From Rhizomys pruinosus (Eukaryota; Chordata; Mammalia; Rodentia; Spalacidae): DNA of 64,000 bases. Shown here piece after piece: positions 11,273-22,482 of this stretch. Under the pieces are notes generated by a model, which saw nothing but the letters and a program-made list of their open reading frames with translations, was not told the DNA's origin and made no database searches. Made by a program: the position numbers and the translations under genes. Every line of letters starts with the position of its first letter. Position 1 is the stretch's first letter. Where the stretch lies: NCBI GenBank assembly GCA_009823505.1, contig VZQC01005691.1, forward strand, positions 1,728,969 through 1,792,968, written 5' to 3'.

Positions 11273-12060
11273 TTATTTACTTTTCTGAGCCAAGACCCTC
11301 AGGCCAGACTAACTAGGGCCATTTCCTTGGTATCCCTCGAGAACTGACTCATATGATCTGGTCTGGGGTCCTTGAGAGGTGACCTTAAGCTCTATGAACA
11401 GCTCCATAGGTCAGGGCCAAGGTTTGCAGAAAAAAAAAAATGTTGGCCCTGGGTATTTGCCATTGTGGAAGTCCCAATTACAGTCCAGAGAGGAGAAGTT
11501 TAATGCTATCTTCAGAAGAAAGACTGACTCATTTTCTCCCTCTGATTCTTGCTCTTGCTCTTTAACCTTTTAAAATTATTTTTCTTAAATTTGTTCTTTG
11601 ACAATTTTATACATGTATGTAACAAATTCTGATTGTTATCTCCCCACTACCACCACCCCACCAGTTCTTTTCTTAGATTCATGACTTTTGGGTTTAGTTT
11701 GGGGCCCATTCAGTTTAAACCAGGGCCATCTGTGTAACCATTAAATTGGAACTATCCATTGGAGCCTGGTGCGGTCAGAAGTAGGTACACAACTAAAGAC
11801 AATGACTTCCTCTCCCTCCTAATCTATCAGTAGTTAATAGTTTAGCAGTGAGGGGTAGGACCCTCTGAGTCCCTCCTCCATCCATGCCTATTGGTGCAAA
11901 CCCAGTGCAGGCAACTGCACCTGCTGTGGGTTCCTGATTGCAGTGCCTGTGTCTTGCTCAGAAGTTGCATTTCTCAGTCCTTCTCCCTGTATTCCACAGT
12001 GCCCTCTCTTCCACAGTGTTCTCTAAGCTTCAGAGAGGTTAGTATAAAAGTCTTGTTTAA
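11273..12060. other. Intronic sequence without recognisable features
   Basis: Nothing identifiable apart from short AT-rich runs. Open frames here carry no known domain. Confidence 0.55.
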
Positions 12061-12294
12061 GGGGCTGGAGAGATGGCCTAGTGGTTAAGAGCACCGACTG
12101 CTCTTGCAGAGGACCCGGGTTTGATCCCCAGCACCCACACGGCAGCTGAGAACTGTCTTTAACTCCAGTTCCAGGGGAATCCGACACCCTCTTCTGACCT
12201 CCATGGCATTGCATGACACGGGTGCACAAACCTACATGCAGACAGTACATTCATACACATACAAAATAAATAAAATTAAAAAAAATATTTTTAA
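12061..12294 (+). mobile_element. B3-type SINE
   Basis: Sense, no internal duplication. Target-site duplication AAAGTCTTGTTTA at about 12047 and AAAGTCTTGTTTG at about 12293. Confidence 0.92.
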
Positions 12295-12946
12295 AGTCTT
12301 GTTTGAGGCTGAGCTCTCATCCATCACATATTCTTAGCCCTTTACACAGCTGTGAGTCTCCCCACCAGTGTTCACTGGGAGAGACTTCTCTAATAAGGTT
12401 GGAAGTAGCATTTGTCTATAGGTATAAACATAAATACTTAAAAGGCAGTTTGACACTATGTTAATTTAGCTAAACAGCAGTATTCAACTTAGCCTCCTCC
12501 TTGGGCTGTGATCTCCCCACCATGATGGATTCCCTCCTGTGGAATGGGTCTCAAATCCAGTCAGCAGTTGGTTACCCCCATAACAGTGGTGCTGCTATTG
12601 TACAAATTGGCACATCTTACCTGGCCACTTGGTCTCATAGTTCACAGGTTCATGGCCGGCTCAAACTGCTGCTTTTCTTCTCCAGGAGCCCGCATGGAGC
12701 CTTCATCTTCTCCTCATCCTAGCTTCAGGTCTACAATATTTTGCATCCAACTTGGAGTTACTGTAGAAGCCAGGAAACTAGTTAAGAGGCCATTGGAAGT
12801 TGGGTTCCTTAAGGGAGGAAAGATAGTAGAATATAGGTACTATGAATATAGAAAGGGGGATTCTGGGAGTGGAAAGGTTTAAGTAGGGAGGGGTAGAAGA
12901 CAGGGAAAGGCCAACCAAAAGGAAGGGATATAAAAAAGCTATGTGA

Positions 12947-13093
12947 GCCAGGCCTGGTGGTGCACACCTTTAATTCCAACACTTGGGAGGCAGAGGCAGG
13001 TGGATCTCTGTAAATTCAAGACTACCCTGGTCTACATAGCAAGTTCTAGGCCAGCTGGGAATACAGGGAGACCTGTCTCAAAAAAAGACCAAA
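12947..13093 (+). mobile_element. B1 SINE
   Basis: Sense B1 flanked by AAAAAAGCTATGTGA (12932) and AAAATAAAGCTACGTGG (13093). Confidence 0.9.
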
Positions 13094-13137
13094 AAAATAA
13101 AGCTACGTGGAAACCTATTTTATAACCAAATTAGAAA

Positions 13138-13196
13138 TATATAATTTTTATATATGTGCATATATACATATATATGTACATATATATTTTAAAGAA
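13138..13196. repeat. AT/TATATG-rich simple repeat
   Basis: Imperfect TATATAC/GTATATA palindromic stretch, likely cruciform-prone. Confidence 0.8.
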
Positions 13197-13601
13197 TTTG
13201 AAGGGGGAGATCCTGTCTGGCTGAGAAAAGCTGCCAGGGGTGGAATACCTGTTTATAAGTTGTTGGTCAAGGAGTTCCCCAAGGACCCCAAACAGCATAG
13301 GTCCTTGCCGTTCCTCTGCCCACCATAGCTAGATGATTAGACCCTATTGTTGAAGAAACCATATGCCTTGGGTGCATGATATAGAGAAACCAAGCTGGAA
13401 CTGACTTAGAGCTTTCTCCCTGCTTAGCTTTCATAGTCCCTGAGGGTGCTTTTAAACACTTGTTAACGGTACCAGAATCCTCCATCTTACCTGCTTTGAT
13501 TTGTGAAAGATGCCTTACATATGGTTCTTCATATTTCCAGATTCCCTTCTACTTCAGATCCTTTGAAAGTGTGACTATTGGTCCTATTAAAATACATATC
13601 A

Positions 13602-13811
13602 GGGCTGGAGAGATAGCCTAGCGGTTAAGAGCACCGACTGCTCTTGCAGAGGACCCGGCACCCACATGGCGGCTAAGAACAGTCTGTAACTTCAATTCCA
13701 GGAGAACTCCAGTTCCAGGGGAATCCGACACCCTCTTCTGACCTTCGAGGCATTGCACGACATGGGTGCACAAACCTACATGCAGACAGTACATTCATAC
13801 ACATACAAAAA

Positions 13812-13854
<43 letters not shown>

Positions 13855-13855
13855 A
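13602..13855 (+). mobile_element. B3-type SINE with 17-nt duplication; right flank lost
   Basis: Sense element after left target-site duplication AAAATACATATCA (13589-13601), with a long (AAAT)n tail. The expected right duplication is absent here but present after copy 2 (21471-21483). Confidence 0.92.
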
Positions 13856-13859
13856 GTAT

Positions 13860-13976
13860 TCCTAGAGCTGGAAAGAAGGCTCAGTGGTTTAAAAAGGCTC
13901 TTACTGTTTTTACAGAAAGTGGGAGTTTGAGTTCCCAGCACTCATTCCAACAGTTCACAATTACCCCTAACTCCAG
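13860..13976 (+). mobile_element. Orphan B3-like fragment at contig end
   Basis: Diverged tRNA-SINE head and body (GAGCTGGAAAGAAGGCTCAG to CCCTAACTCCAG), truncated by the N. Not found after copy 2, so its true location is uncertain. Confidence 0.6.
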
Positions 13977-13977
13977 N
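13977..13977. other. Unresolved base (N), probable assembly join
   Basis: A single N between an orphan B3-like fragment and the start of the second 7.5-kb copy. Its position at the repeat junction suggests a nominal gap between contigs rather than a single miscalled base. Confidence 0.85.
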
Positions 13978-14299
13978 TTTATCAAATAATTTCATTAAAA
14001 CTAACCATCATAACTCCCTAGCATCCTCCAAAGGATAACAGTTTTAAGCACGTTGAGGTATACTTATTAAATGAGGCTCATCCATAATGTACTGATGGTT
14101 CAAGACACAAATGGCCCATGCATGGCTGGTGGGAAATGACTCAGGCTAGTCGCTCTTTTCTTTGGTAAGTACACTTCCCGAAGGATGAACATGTCTTTCC
14201 ATATGCCTAGAATTAGCCCTTTTGCCTGAGATCCCTAGGTCCTTTCCTGGGGAAAGGATACTGCCTGAGTTGGGTACTGATAGGAAAGGGGAACTTTTG

Positions 14300-14542
14300 A
14301 TTCCTTTTTTATTATTTTTTTTAATTTATTATTTTTTTAATGTGTATGAGTGTACTGTCTTCATATGAAGGTTTTGTGAACCCGTGTCGTGCAATGCACG
14401 GAGGTCAGAAGAGGGGTCGGATTCCCCTGAACTGGAGTTCTCCTTGAATTTGTTCTTAGCCACCATGTGTGCTGGGAATCGATCCATGGTCCTCTGCAAG
14501 AGCAGTCGGTGCTCTTAAACCACTGAACAATCTCTCCCGCCC
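14300..14542 (-). mobile_element. B3-type SINE (copy-2 counterpart of 6785-7016)
   Basis: Same element with many small indels. An apparent CTCC insertion and base losses differ from copy 1. Confidence 0.85.
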
Positions 14543-14608
14543 TGAACGTTTGATATTTTAATCTGCTAATTATCTCTACTGGCCTAGTCAGGCCCAACAA
14601 GGAAACCG

Positions 14609-14700
14609 TGTGTGTGTGTGGTGTGTGTGTGTGTGTGTGTGTGTGGTGTGGTGTAGGAAACCGTGTGGCTGTCTATCTGTCGGTCGGTCTGTCTGGTCTC
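14609..14700 (+). repeat. GT and TCTG/TCGG simple repeats (copy-2 counterpart of 7079-7171)
   Basis: GT run broken by extra G bases (GTGTGTGGTG), unlike the clean run in copy 1. Confidence 0.85.
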
Positions 14701-14764
14701 TCTGGAGTGCAGGTTTTGTATGCATGTGTGCATGTGTTATGCAAATTATGAAAGTATGTACCTA

Positions 14765-14930
14765 GCCGGGCATGGTGGCCGCACTCCTTTAATCCAGCAT
14801 TTTGGAGGCAGAAAAGAGGCGGCAAATCTCGGTGAGTTCAAGTCCAGCATGGTCTACAGAGCTAGTTTCTGGGCCAGCCCTGGGGCTCAGGGGAGACCTT
14901 GTTTCAAAAAAACACAAAAAATAAAAATCA
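14765..14930 (+). mobile_element. B1 SINE (copy-2 counterpart of 7229-7378)
   Basis: Same B1, with doubled bases such as GTGGCCGCAC and a stretched A tail. Confidence 0.85.
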
Positions 14931-14984
14931 TAAAATAAATAAAGCTGTTTAGTACATGAGCTGTTGTTGGGTGTTCATTTGGTT

Positions 14985-15190
14985 TGTTAGACTGTAGCTC
15001 AGGCTTGGCCTGGGGCTGAACTTTCTGTAAGTGCTGAGGACATGCCTTGAAACTTTGATCCTTTTGGACTATTGGGTGCTAAAGTTTACAAGTGAAAGAC
15101 CTCTAAACCCAGGTTTAGGTGTGCTGGGGGAATCAACCCTGGGTTTCGGGTGTGCTGGAGCAAGGACTCTACCTGGGAGTCCCCAGCCCT
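14985..15190 (-). mobile_element. B4-type SINE (copy-2 counterpart of 7440-7633)
   Basis: Same composite element with several insertions. Confidence 0.7.
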
Positions 15191-15457
15191 TGAACTTTTA
15201 AAGATAGCCAGTGAAATCTGAATGTAGCAATTCGATATTCCTGTTAGACATTTCTAGCATAGGTGGAACACAGTTTTTTTAATATAATGAGAAATCTTTG
15301 GTTTCTCTTTTTGAATTACTGCCCTAGAAGAGTTTGTTCTATTCTTTTGTCCTAAATAATTATTATGCTTGATTACCGGCAGTTTTCTCATGTAAAGATA
15401 AAGTTACAAGTTGAAATGTTTTTAATATGTCTATAAGGTTTGTTAAAATTATTGATA

Positions 15458-15745
15458 GGGCTGGGAGAGATAGCCTAGTGGTTAAGAGCAAGACCACCTT
15501 GCTCTTGCAGAGGACCCGGGTTCGATCCCCACCCACATGGCGGCTGATACCGGCGGACTAACTCCAGATTCGAGGACAAATTTTCCCCAGTTCCAGGGAA
15601 TCCGAGGAATCCCGTCTGGACCTCCCGGGCAGTTGCACAACCACGGGGGTGCAAACAGGCGTACATGGGCGACCAGTACATTCATACACAGTACAAAAAA
15701 TAAAAATAAAACTTTGTTAATAAAAATATTGAAAAAAAAAAATCA
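15458..15745 (+). mobile_element. B3-type SINE (copy-2 counterpart of 7893-8148)
   Basis: Same element lengthened by scattered insertions (for example AGAGCAAGACCACCTTGCTC in place of AGAGCACCAACTGCTC). Confidence 0.85.
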
Positions 15746-15824
15746 TAATTTTAAAGTATCCTAAATTTATTGCTTAATGGTATTACATTTAAGTTTTCAA
15801 AGTAGAAAGACTTCTAGAGATTGT

Positions 15825-15955
15825 ACGCACTGAAAAACCAACGTTTGTAATCCCTGTAATCCCATCACTCTGTGAAGGCTCTGGGTGGGAGAATCAACTT
15901 AAGTTCAGGAGTTGTCCAGACCAGCCTAGGCAACACACAGAAAGGCTGGGGGGAG
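15825..15955 (+). mobile_element. Old 7SL-derived monomer (copy-2 counterpart of 8225-8345)
   Basis: Same proto-B1/FLAM-like monomer with a few extra bases. Confidence 0.6.
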
Positions 15956-16812
15956 ACCATTGTTAGAGAGAGAAAGAAAAGGAGGTATTTTAGGCACTGT
16001 TATTAATACTCCTGAGTTATATAAAGGCTAAGACCATTTATATTGGGAGTGGGGCCAAAGGAGTGGGAAGGAAGGTTGTAAGACTGGCTGTGGATCAAGG
16101 GACAGTGTGGTACGTGAATGAGATGGTCAATTGAATAAAAAGAGCACATATTCTAGAAGATATGAATAAACATAAAAAACAATGGGAGGGCTTTAACCAA
16201 AGAACATTGTATATAGTATGAAATTATAAATTAATATATTTACACTTAAAACAAAAACAGCTAATGTGGTGACTTATAGAATTTTGCCTTTAAAAATTCT
16301 AAATTACATTTTTGCAGTTATTATTAAACCATGATTTCACATAAGTGAAAATGTTGATAAATAATTGTAGGTCATCTAAAGTAAGCATCTTAAAAACCCT
16401 TCATTTAATGAGGTGTTCGCTGCTAATGTCCAGGCAGCTTGAATGCTTTGGCTGTTTTACCACTATCAGTGTCATCGCCAGCTTGAGCTTTGTGTTCATA
16501 AACAAATCAGATGCTGTGTAACTGAAAGTAAGGCAGGGAGTGTGAAAGCTCCTGGGAGAGCCAGATGAGTGAGGGGCCCGGGTTACAGGTGACAAGAGTA
16601 AGCGGTCATGGACTGTCAATCATCTATTAGGTGGCAGTTCAGTGTCAACAACTTTTAATTTCATGGAAAGCAAGCAATAAGAAACCATTTGACTTGCAAG
16701 ATTCAATACCTGGTCACTGGAAAGTAGAAAAAGGGGCTTTACCGAGAATTACATGGCAGAGGAACACCTATGAATTCCTTTACTTAGAGGCCTGTTTAAT
16801 CTATTCTGTCTA

Positions 16813-16968
16813 AGCTGGGCGTGTGGCGCACCCTTTAATCCTAGCACTTGGGAAGCAGTAGGCAGCGGATCTTTGTGAGTTCAAGGCCAGCCTGGTCTAC
16901 AGAGTGAGTTCCAGGACAGCTGGGACTACAGGGAGACCATGTCTCAAAAGACCAAAAAAAAAAAAAAT
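16813..16968 (+). mobile_element. B1 SINE (copy-2 counterpart of 9193-9349)
   Basis: Same B1 with base losses (GTGTGGCGCACCC). Confidence 0.88.
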
Positions 16969-16989
16969 CTATCTGTCTGAAATAAAAAA

Positions 16990-17149
16990 TTTTAATTATT
17001 TTTTTTTGGTCTTTTCAAGACAGGGTCTCCCTGTAGCCCCAGCTGGCCTGAGAACCACTCTGTAGACCAGGGTGGCCTTGAACTCACAGAGATCTGCCTG
17101 CTTCTGCCTCCCAAGTGCTAGGATTAAAGGTAGCACCACCACGCCTGGC
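16990..17149 (-). mobile_element. B1 SINE (copy-2 counterpart of 9370-9534)
   Basis: Same antisense B1 with small indels. Confidence 0.88.
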
Positions 17150-18404
17150 AAAAAAAAAAAAAAAATGAATTTTTAAAGAAATGTTTTTGTCACATCTCTT
17201 TTTTTCCAGTCTGAACCTCATTGAACATCTCAGTTCTCTGTGCTCTGAATGGCAAAGCTAGCCACACCAACCAGAGCTTTTCTTAGGAAAGATTGAATTC
17301 CTTTCTCTTTTCAAATTAACATATGAAAGTACACTTTGGGGAAAATTGTTTAAATGCTGAGGAATGCATTAGGCTCCATTTGGATTAGTGGTCCAGTGAG
17401 GTTGACATTGTTATAGAATTTGGGCATTTAATGTGTACGGTTCAGGGTACTGAAGCTGAGGTGAGGGGCGTTCATGTTCCTCCCTGCTGGAAAGACTCAA
17501 ACAGGGATTGTATGTGAAAGAAATGTTCCTATAGCGTCAGTGCTCATGATTACAGTCCTTTATGTAGTCAGTGAAAAGAAAGGGCTGCACTAATTGGTCT
17601 GCCCTGAAAATCAGCAGACGTTGGCTATATATGATTGGAAAAATGAAGGTTGCCTACTTATGGAATAAATGTTCTGCGATTTGTTTAGGTGGCTAAATCT
17701 GAAAGAAATCACATAGAACTTATATCCTGTTTTATCCCTTGGATCTTAAAGTTTTGCTGCCCCATGTATGAAGACCAGCGTGGTATACAGGGTACTCCCT
17801 GATGTGAGTACATCCTTGGTTGAGTGCTGAGAAGCCTCGGCTTGTCCGTGAGTGATGAAGGAGTTTTTACTCCACCCCAGCACTGGGGGACAGAGGAGCC
17901 CTTCCCTCTGCTGCTTCCTGTGCATAGTTCTGTGTCTCAAATTCTGTGTCCATACTTCCTCTATTCTACATGTGGGAAGCAACTGTGGGCTTTTGATTAG
18001 TCACTGAACGTAGCTTTTCCCAAGTATTGTTCCCTTGTTGATATTCTAGAAAGCATGGGTAGGTAAGAGGTTGGCTTTGTTTGAGGCAATCAAGGGATTG
18101 GGGAAAGCAGGTGCTTCTCAGGCAGGTCAGTCTTCACAAGGATCTCTGGAAGTTGATTCCCTTAAACCAGTGGTCCTCTGTGTGTGGCCCCCAGATTACG
18201 GTAGCATTAGTTTCTTCTGGAAACTTGTGAAAAACAAATTCTTGGGCCACATTCCAAATTCTTGAGACTCCACAGGTGATTTTTCTATACAAACCTTGGT
18301 GACTTGAGATGATTTGTCCAGTGTAATACCCACATGATGTAATGGCTACCTTTGTATTCTTTCATCGTTGCAGCAATTTTGGAGCCCCTTTATTTACGTT
18401 TCTT

Positions 18405-18680
18405 TTTAATAATTTTTTATTTTTATTTATTATATTATTTTTTTTTAATTTAATTTATTTTTGTATGTGTATGAATGTGCTGTCTGCATGCAGGTCTGTG
18501 CACCCGTGTCGTGCAATGCTGCGGAGGGTCAAGAAGAGGTCTCGGATTCCCCTGGAACTGGAGTTCTCCTGGAATTGGAGTTACAGAACGGTTCTCAACC
18601 GCCATGTGGGTGCTGGGGACGAACCCGGGTCCTCTGCAAGAGCGTCGGGTGCTCTTACCGCTAGGCTATCTCTCCGCCCC
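18405..18680 (-). mobile_element. B3-type SINE (copy-2 counterpart of 10801-11065)
   Basis: Antisense B3 with the internal duplication, carrying indels around the head complement. Confidence 0.88.
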
Positions 18681-18889
18681 TTTATTTATTATTTTTATAA
18701 TGCGTATGAATCGTACTGTGCATTGCACCATGTCATGCAATGCCAAAGTGGTCAGAAAAGGGTGTCAGATTCCCCTGGAACTGGAGTTAAGGATGTTTTC
18801 TTTGCCTCTATGTGGATGCTGGGAATTGAACCCGGGTCCTCTGGCAAGATCAGTCAGTGCTTTTAACCGCTGATCCATCTCTCAGCCCC
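18681..18889 (-). mobile_element. B3-type SINE (copy-2 counterpart of 11067-11272)
   Basis: Antisense B3 without the duplication, with indels. Confidence 0.88.
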
Positions 18890-19677
18890 TTATTTTACTT
18901 TTCTGACCAAGACCCTCAGGCCAGACTAACTAGGGCCATTTCCTTGGTATCCCTCGAGAACTGACTCATATGATCTGGTCTGGGGTCCTTGAGAGGTGAC
19001 CTTAAGCTCTATGAACAGCTCCATAGGTCAGGGCCAAGGTTTGCAGAAAAAAAAAAATGTTGGCCCTGGGTATTTGCCATTGTGGAAGTCCCAATTACAG
19101 TCCAGAGAGGAGAAGTTTAATGCTATCTTCAGAAGAAAGACTGACTCATTTTCTCCCTCTGATTCTTGCTCTTGCTCTTTAACCTTTTAAAATTATTTTT
19201 CTTAAATTTGTTCTTTGAACAATTTTATACATGTATGTAACAAATTCTGATTGTTATCTCCCCACTACCACCACCCCACCACAGTTCTTTTCTTAGATTC
19301 ATGACTTTTGGTTTAGTTTGGGGCCCATTCAGTTTAAACCAGGGCCATCTGTGTAACCATTAAATTGGAACTATCCATTGGACCTGGTGGGTCAGCAGTA
19401 GGGTACACAACTAAAGACAATGACTTCCTCTCCCTCCTAATCTATCAGTAGTTAATAGTTTAGCAGTGAGGGGTAGGACCCCTGAGTCCCTCCTCCATCC
19501 ATGCCTATTGGTGCAAACCCAGTGCAGGCAACTGCACCTGCTGTGGGTTCCTGATTGCAGTGCCTGTGTCTTGCTCAGAAGTTGCATTTCTCAGTCCTTC
19601 TCCCTGTATTCAACAGTGCCCTCTCTTCCACAGTGTTCTCTAAGCTTCAGAGAGGTTAGTATAAAAGTCTTGTTTAA

Positions 19678-19910
19678 GGGGCTGGAGAGATGGCCTAGTG
19701 GTTAAGAGCACCGACTGCTCTTGGCAGGACCCGGGTTTGATCCCCAGCACCCACACGGCAGCTGAGAACTGTCTTTAACTCCAGTTCCAGGGGAACCGAC
19801 ACCCCTCTGACCTCCATGGCATTGCATGACACGGGTGCACAAACCTACATGCAGACAGTACATTCATACACATACAAATAAATAAAATTAAAAAAAATAT
19901 TTTTAAAGTC
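19678..19910 (+). mobile_element. B3-type SINE (copy-2 counterpart of 12061-12294)
   Basis: Sense B3 with base losses (CTCTTGGCAGGACCC, GGGGAACCGACACCCC). Confidence 0.88.
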
Positions 19911-20555
19911 TTGTTTGAGGCGGAGCTCTCATACCATCACATATTCTTAGCCCTTTACACAGCTGTGAGTCTCCCCACCAGTGTTCACTGGGAGAGACTT
20001 CTCTAATAAGGTTGGGAAGTAGCATTTGTCTATGGGTAAAACATAAATACTTAAAAGGCAGTTTTGACACTATGTTAATTAGCTAAACAGCAGTATCAAC
20101 TTAGCCTCCTCCTTGGGCTGTGATCTCCCACATGATGGAATTCCTCCTGTGGAATGGGTCTCAAATCCAGTCAGCAGTTGGTTACCCCCATAACAGTGGT
20201 GCTGCTATTGTACAAATTGGCCATCTTACCTGGCCACTTGGTCTCATAGTTCACAGGTTCATGGCCGGCTCAAACTGCTGCTTTTCTTCTCCAGGAGCCC
20301 GCATGGAGCCTTCATCTTCTCCTCATCCTAGCTTCAGGTCTACAATATTTTGCATCCAACTTGGAGTTACTGTAGAAGCCAGGAAACTAGTTAAGAGGCC
20401 ATTGGAAGTTGGGTTCCTTAAGGGAGGAAAGATAGTAGAATATAGGTACTATGAATATAGAAAGGGGGATTCTGGGAGTGGAAAGGTTTAAGTAGGGAGG
20501 GGTAGAAGACAGGGAAAGGCCAACCAAAAGGAAGGGATATAAAAAAGCTATGTGA

Positions 20556-20702
20556 GCCAGGCCTGGTGGTGCACACTTTAATTCCAACACTTGGGAGGCA
20601 GAGGCAGGTGGATCCTGTAAATTCAAGACTACCCTGGTCACTAGCAAGTTCTAGGCCAGCTGGGAATAAAGGGAGACCTGTCTCAAAAAAAAGACCAAAA
20701 AA
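20556..20702 (+). mobile_element. B1 SINE (copy-2 counterpart of 12947-13093)
   Basis: Sense B1 with a few missing bases. Confidence 0.88.
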
Positions 20703-21205
20703 ATAAAGCTACGTGGAAACCTTATTTTAAACCAATTTAGAAATATAAATTTTTTATATATGTGATATATACATATATATGTACATATATATTTTAAAGA
20801 ATTTGAAGGGGGAGATCCTGTCTGGCTGAGAAAAGCTGCCAGGGGTGGAATACCTGTTTATAAGTTGTTGGTCAAGGAGTTCCCCAAGGACCCCAAACAG
20901 CATAGGTCCTTGCCGTTCCTCTGCCCACCATAGCTAGATGATTAGACCCTATTGTTGAAGAAAACCATATGCCTTGGGTGCATGATATAGAGAAACCAAG
21001 CTGGAACTGACTTAGAGCTTTCTCCCTGCTTAGCTTTCATAGTCCCTGAGGGTGCTTTTAAACACTTGTTAACGGTACCAGAATCCTCCATCTTACCTGC
21101 TTTGATTTGTGAAAGATGCCTTACATATGGTTCTTCATATTTCCAGATTCCCTTCTACTTCAGATCCTTTGAAAGTTGACTATTGGTCCTATTAAAACAT
21201 ATTCA

Positions 21206-21415
21206 GGGCCTGGAGAGATAGCCTAGCGGTTAAGAGCACCGACTGCTCTTTGCAGAGGACCCGGCACCCACATGGCGGCAAGAACAGTCTGTAACTTCAA
21301 TTCCAGGAGAACTCAGTTCCAGGGGAATCCGACACCCTCTTCTGACCTTCGAGGCATTGCAAGACATGGGTGCACAAACCTACATGCAGACAGTACATTC
21401 ATACACATACAAAAA

Positions 21416-21466
<51 letters not shown>

Positions 21467-21470
21467 AAAT
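21206..21470 (+). mobile_element. B3-type SINE (copy-2 counterpart of 13602-13855)
   Basis: Sense B3 with (AAAT)n tail and a clean right target-site duplication AAAATACATATCA (21471-21483). The left duplication reads AAAACATATTCA, an indel-damaged form. Confidence 0.9.
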
Positions 21471-21916
21471 AAAATACATATCAAACCATGACAGCTCTTA
21501 GCTAAAAAATAGAACACCTAGCCCTTGAGGGTGCAGGAAGATGACAAAGAAGTCTGACCAAAGTTTCCTGTCCTGCCTTTAAGCTTGCTCAGCCCTGCTG
21601 AGGGGCCCAGGAGCTGTGCCATTGTCACGGACCCTGTGTCTGCCGAGGCTTTTTAATGAACATTGATGATGCTTTTACAATTGGCCTGTCCAATCCTGTG
21701 CTCAGGCTATCACCCCACATGGATGGGGGTTGGGGGGATAGTCTCTGGTCAGTTGAGAAGAAGAACTGTTCCTCCATTAGTGCTTTTTCATTAATCCCCC
21801 TTCTTCCTGCCTGGAGCATTCTTACTTGGTTATGAGAACACAACATGGGGCCATTCAAGGACCTCACGGAGGCTTAGTAACCACTTTGTTCTGTGAACAA
21901 ACTGCTCCTCTACTAG

Positions 21917-21960
21917 CTGACTCTTCCCAGCGTTCACTTACCTCATCTTTTACATTGCAG
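21917..21960 (+). promoter_or_regulatory. Pard6g: 3' splice site of Pard6g exon 2
   Basis: A CTGAC branch-point-like motif at 21917-21921 lies about 40 nt before a pyrimidine-rich stretch that ends TTTTACATTGCAG at 21960. The position is fixed by the PB1 reading frame, which starts with Phe at 21961. The branch point itself is an inference. Confidence 0.75.
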
Positions 21961-22183
21961 TTTGGGGCTGAATTCCGAAGGTTCTCCTTGGACCGTCATA
22001 AGCCTGGGAAGTTTGAAGATTTTTACCAGTTAGTCGTGCACACCCACCACATCGCTAACACCGAAGTCACCATCGGCTATGCTGATGTGCATGGGGACCT
22101 GCTGCCCATCAACAATGACGACAACTTCTGCAAGGCAGTCTCCAGTGCAAACCCCTTGCTCAGAGTCTTCATCCAGAAGCGAG
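21961..22183 (+). CDS. Pard6g: Pard6g exon 2: most of the PB1 domain of PAR6 gamma
   Basis: This exon encodes 74 codons plus one base of partitioning-defective 6 gamma, an adaptor that links atypical PKC, CDC42/RAC and PAR3 at the apical or junctional cortex. It begins in phase 0 with [11 protein letters not shown] and ends FIQKR plus the first base of a Glu codon. It spans nearly the whole PB1 domain, including the acidic OPCA-like stretch [17 protein letters not shown]. In PAR6 proteins PB1 docks on the aPKC PB1; the basic Lys used for this is normally encoded just upstream, in exon 1. The acceptor is TTTTACATTGCAG and the donor GAG|GTACGA. The gamma paralogue call rests on the exon 3 tail. 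Without splicing the frame runs on to a stop ending at 22254, so splicing at 22183 is required for the full protein. The frame is open with no damage. Confidence 0.95.
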
Positions 22184-22482
22184 GTACGAGGCAGCTGAGC
22201 TGCTCTGCCCAGCGAGAGCTTAGGAAGAACTATAATTTTAATTTTGTGTGTTGATATGGAACTGTGAGATTCAACTTGCTAGCATGTAGTTGTGGGTTTT
22301 AAAAAGTCATTTTCAGATCAATATTGATAGTGAAAAAGGCTAAAAGTAGCAATACTGTCTTTTGCACTTTAAATATCATTAACTTCTGCCTTTTAAAGAC
22401 ATAAAAATAATACTGATACTTTTAATATTTTATGGAAGAAGAAATAATACTGATAATTTTAGTATTTATTTATTTATTTATT

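Larger units (their letters stand above)
6475..13855 (+). repeat. 7.5-kb direct repeat, copy 1
   Basis: This segment recurs at 13992-21470 in the same orientation and order. Coordinate offsets are 7517 at the start, 7619 at 8782, 7615 at 10456, 7617 at 11379 and 7604 at 13602. Copy 1 has well-formed SINEs with recognisable target-site duplications. It ends inside the AAAT tail of a B3 element and continues into an orphan fragment and an N. Confidence 0.97.
13992..21470 (+). repeat. 7.5-kb direct repeat, copy 2 (indel-rich within SINEs)
   Basis: Unique blocks are identical or nearly so to copy 1: open frames at 16401, 16631, 18071 and 18996 translate the same as those at 8782, 9012, 10456 and 11379. 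Its SINE and microsatellite blocks (about 14300-16150, 16810-17150, 18370-18900, 19690-20120, 20560-20770, 21180-21400) carry many one- to few-base insertions and deletions. It joins the unique flank before exon 2 through an intact right target-site duplication (21471-21483). Confidence 0.95.
1..21960 (+). other. Pard6g: Pard6g intron 1, 3' part (5' end outside window)
   Basis: Everything before exon 2 is read as intron 1, because exon 2 opens with a consensus acceptor and continues a PB1 domain whose first residues must come from an upstream exon. No coding exon is visible here. The content is SINEs, antisense L1 and microsatellites listed separately. About 7.5 kb of its apparent length is probably assembly duplication (6475-13855 versus 13992-21470), so the true intron is likely shorter than it looks. 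Confidence 0.75.

Noticed and set aside
6475..21483. Real recent tandem duplication of intron 1
   Set aside because: The N at the junction, the missing target-site duplication on copy 1 and the repeat-limited indels of copy 2 fit an assembly overlap better. Read depth would settle it.
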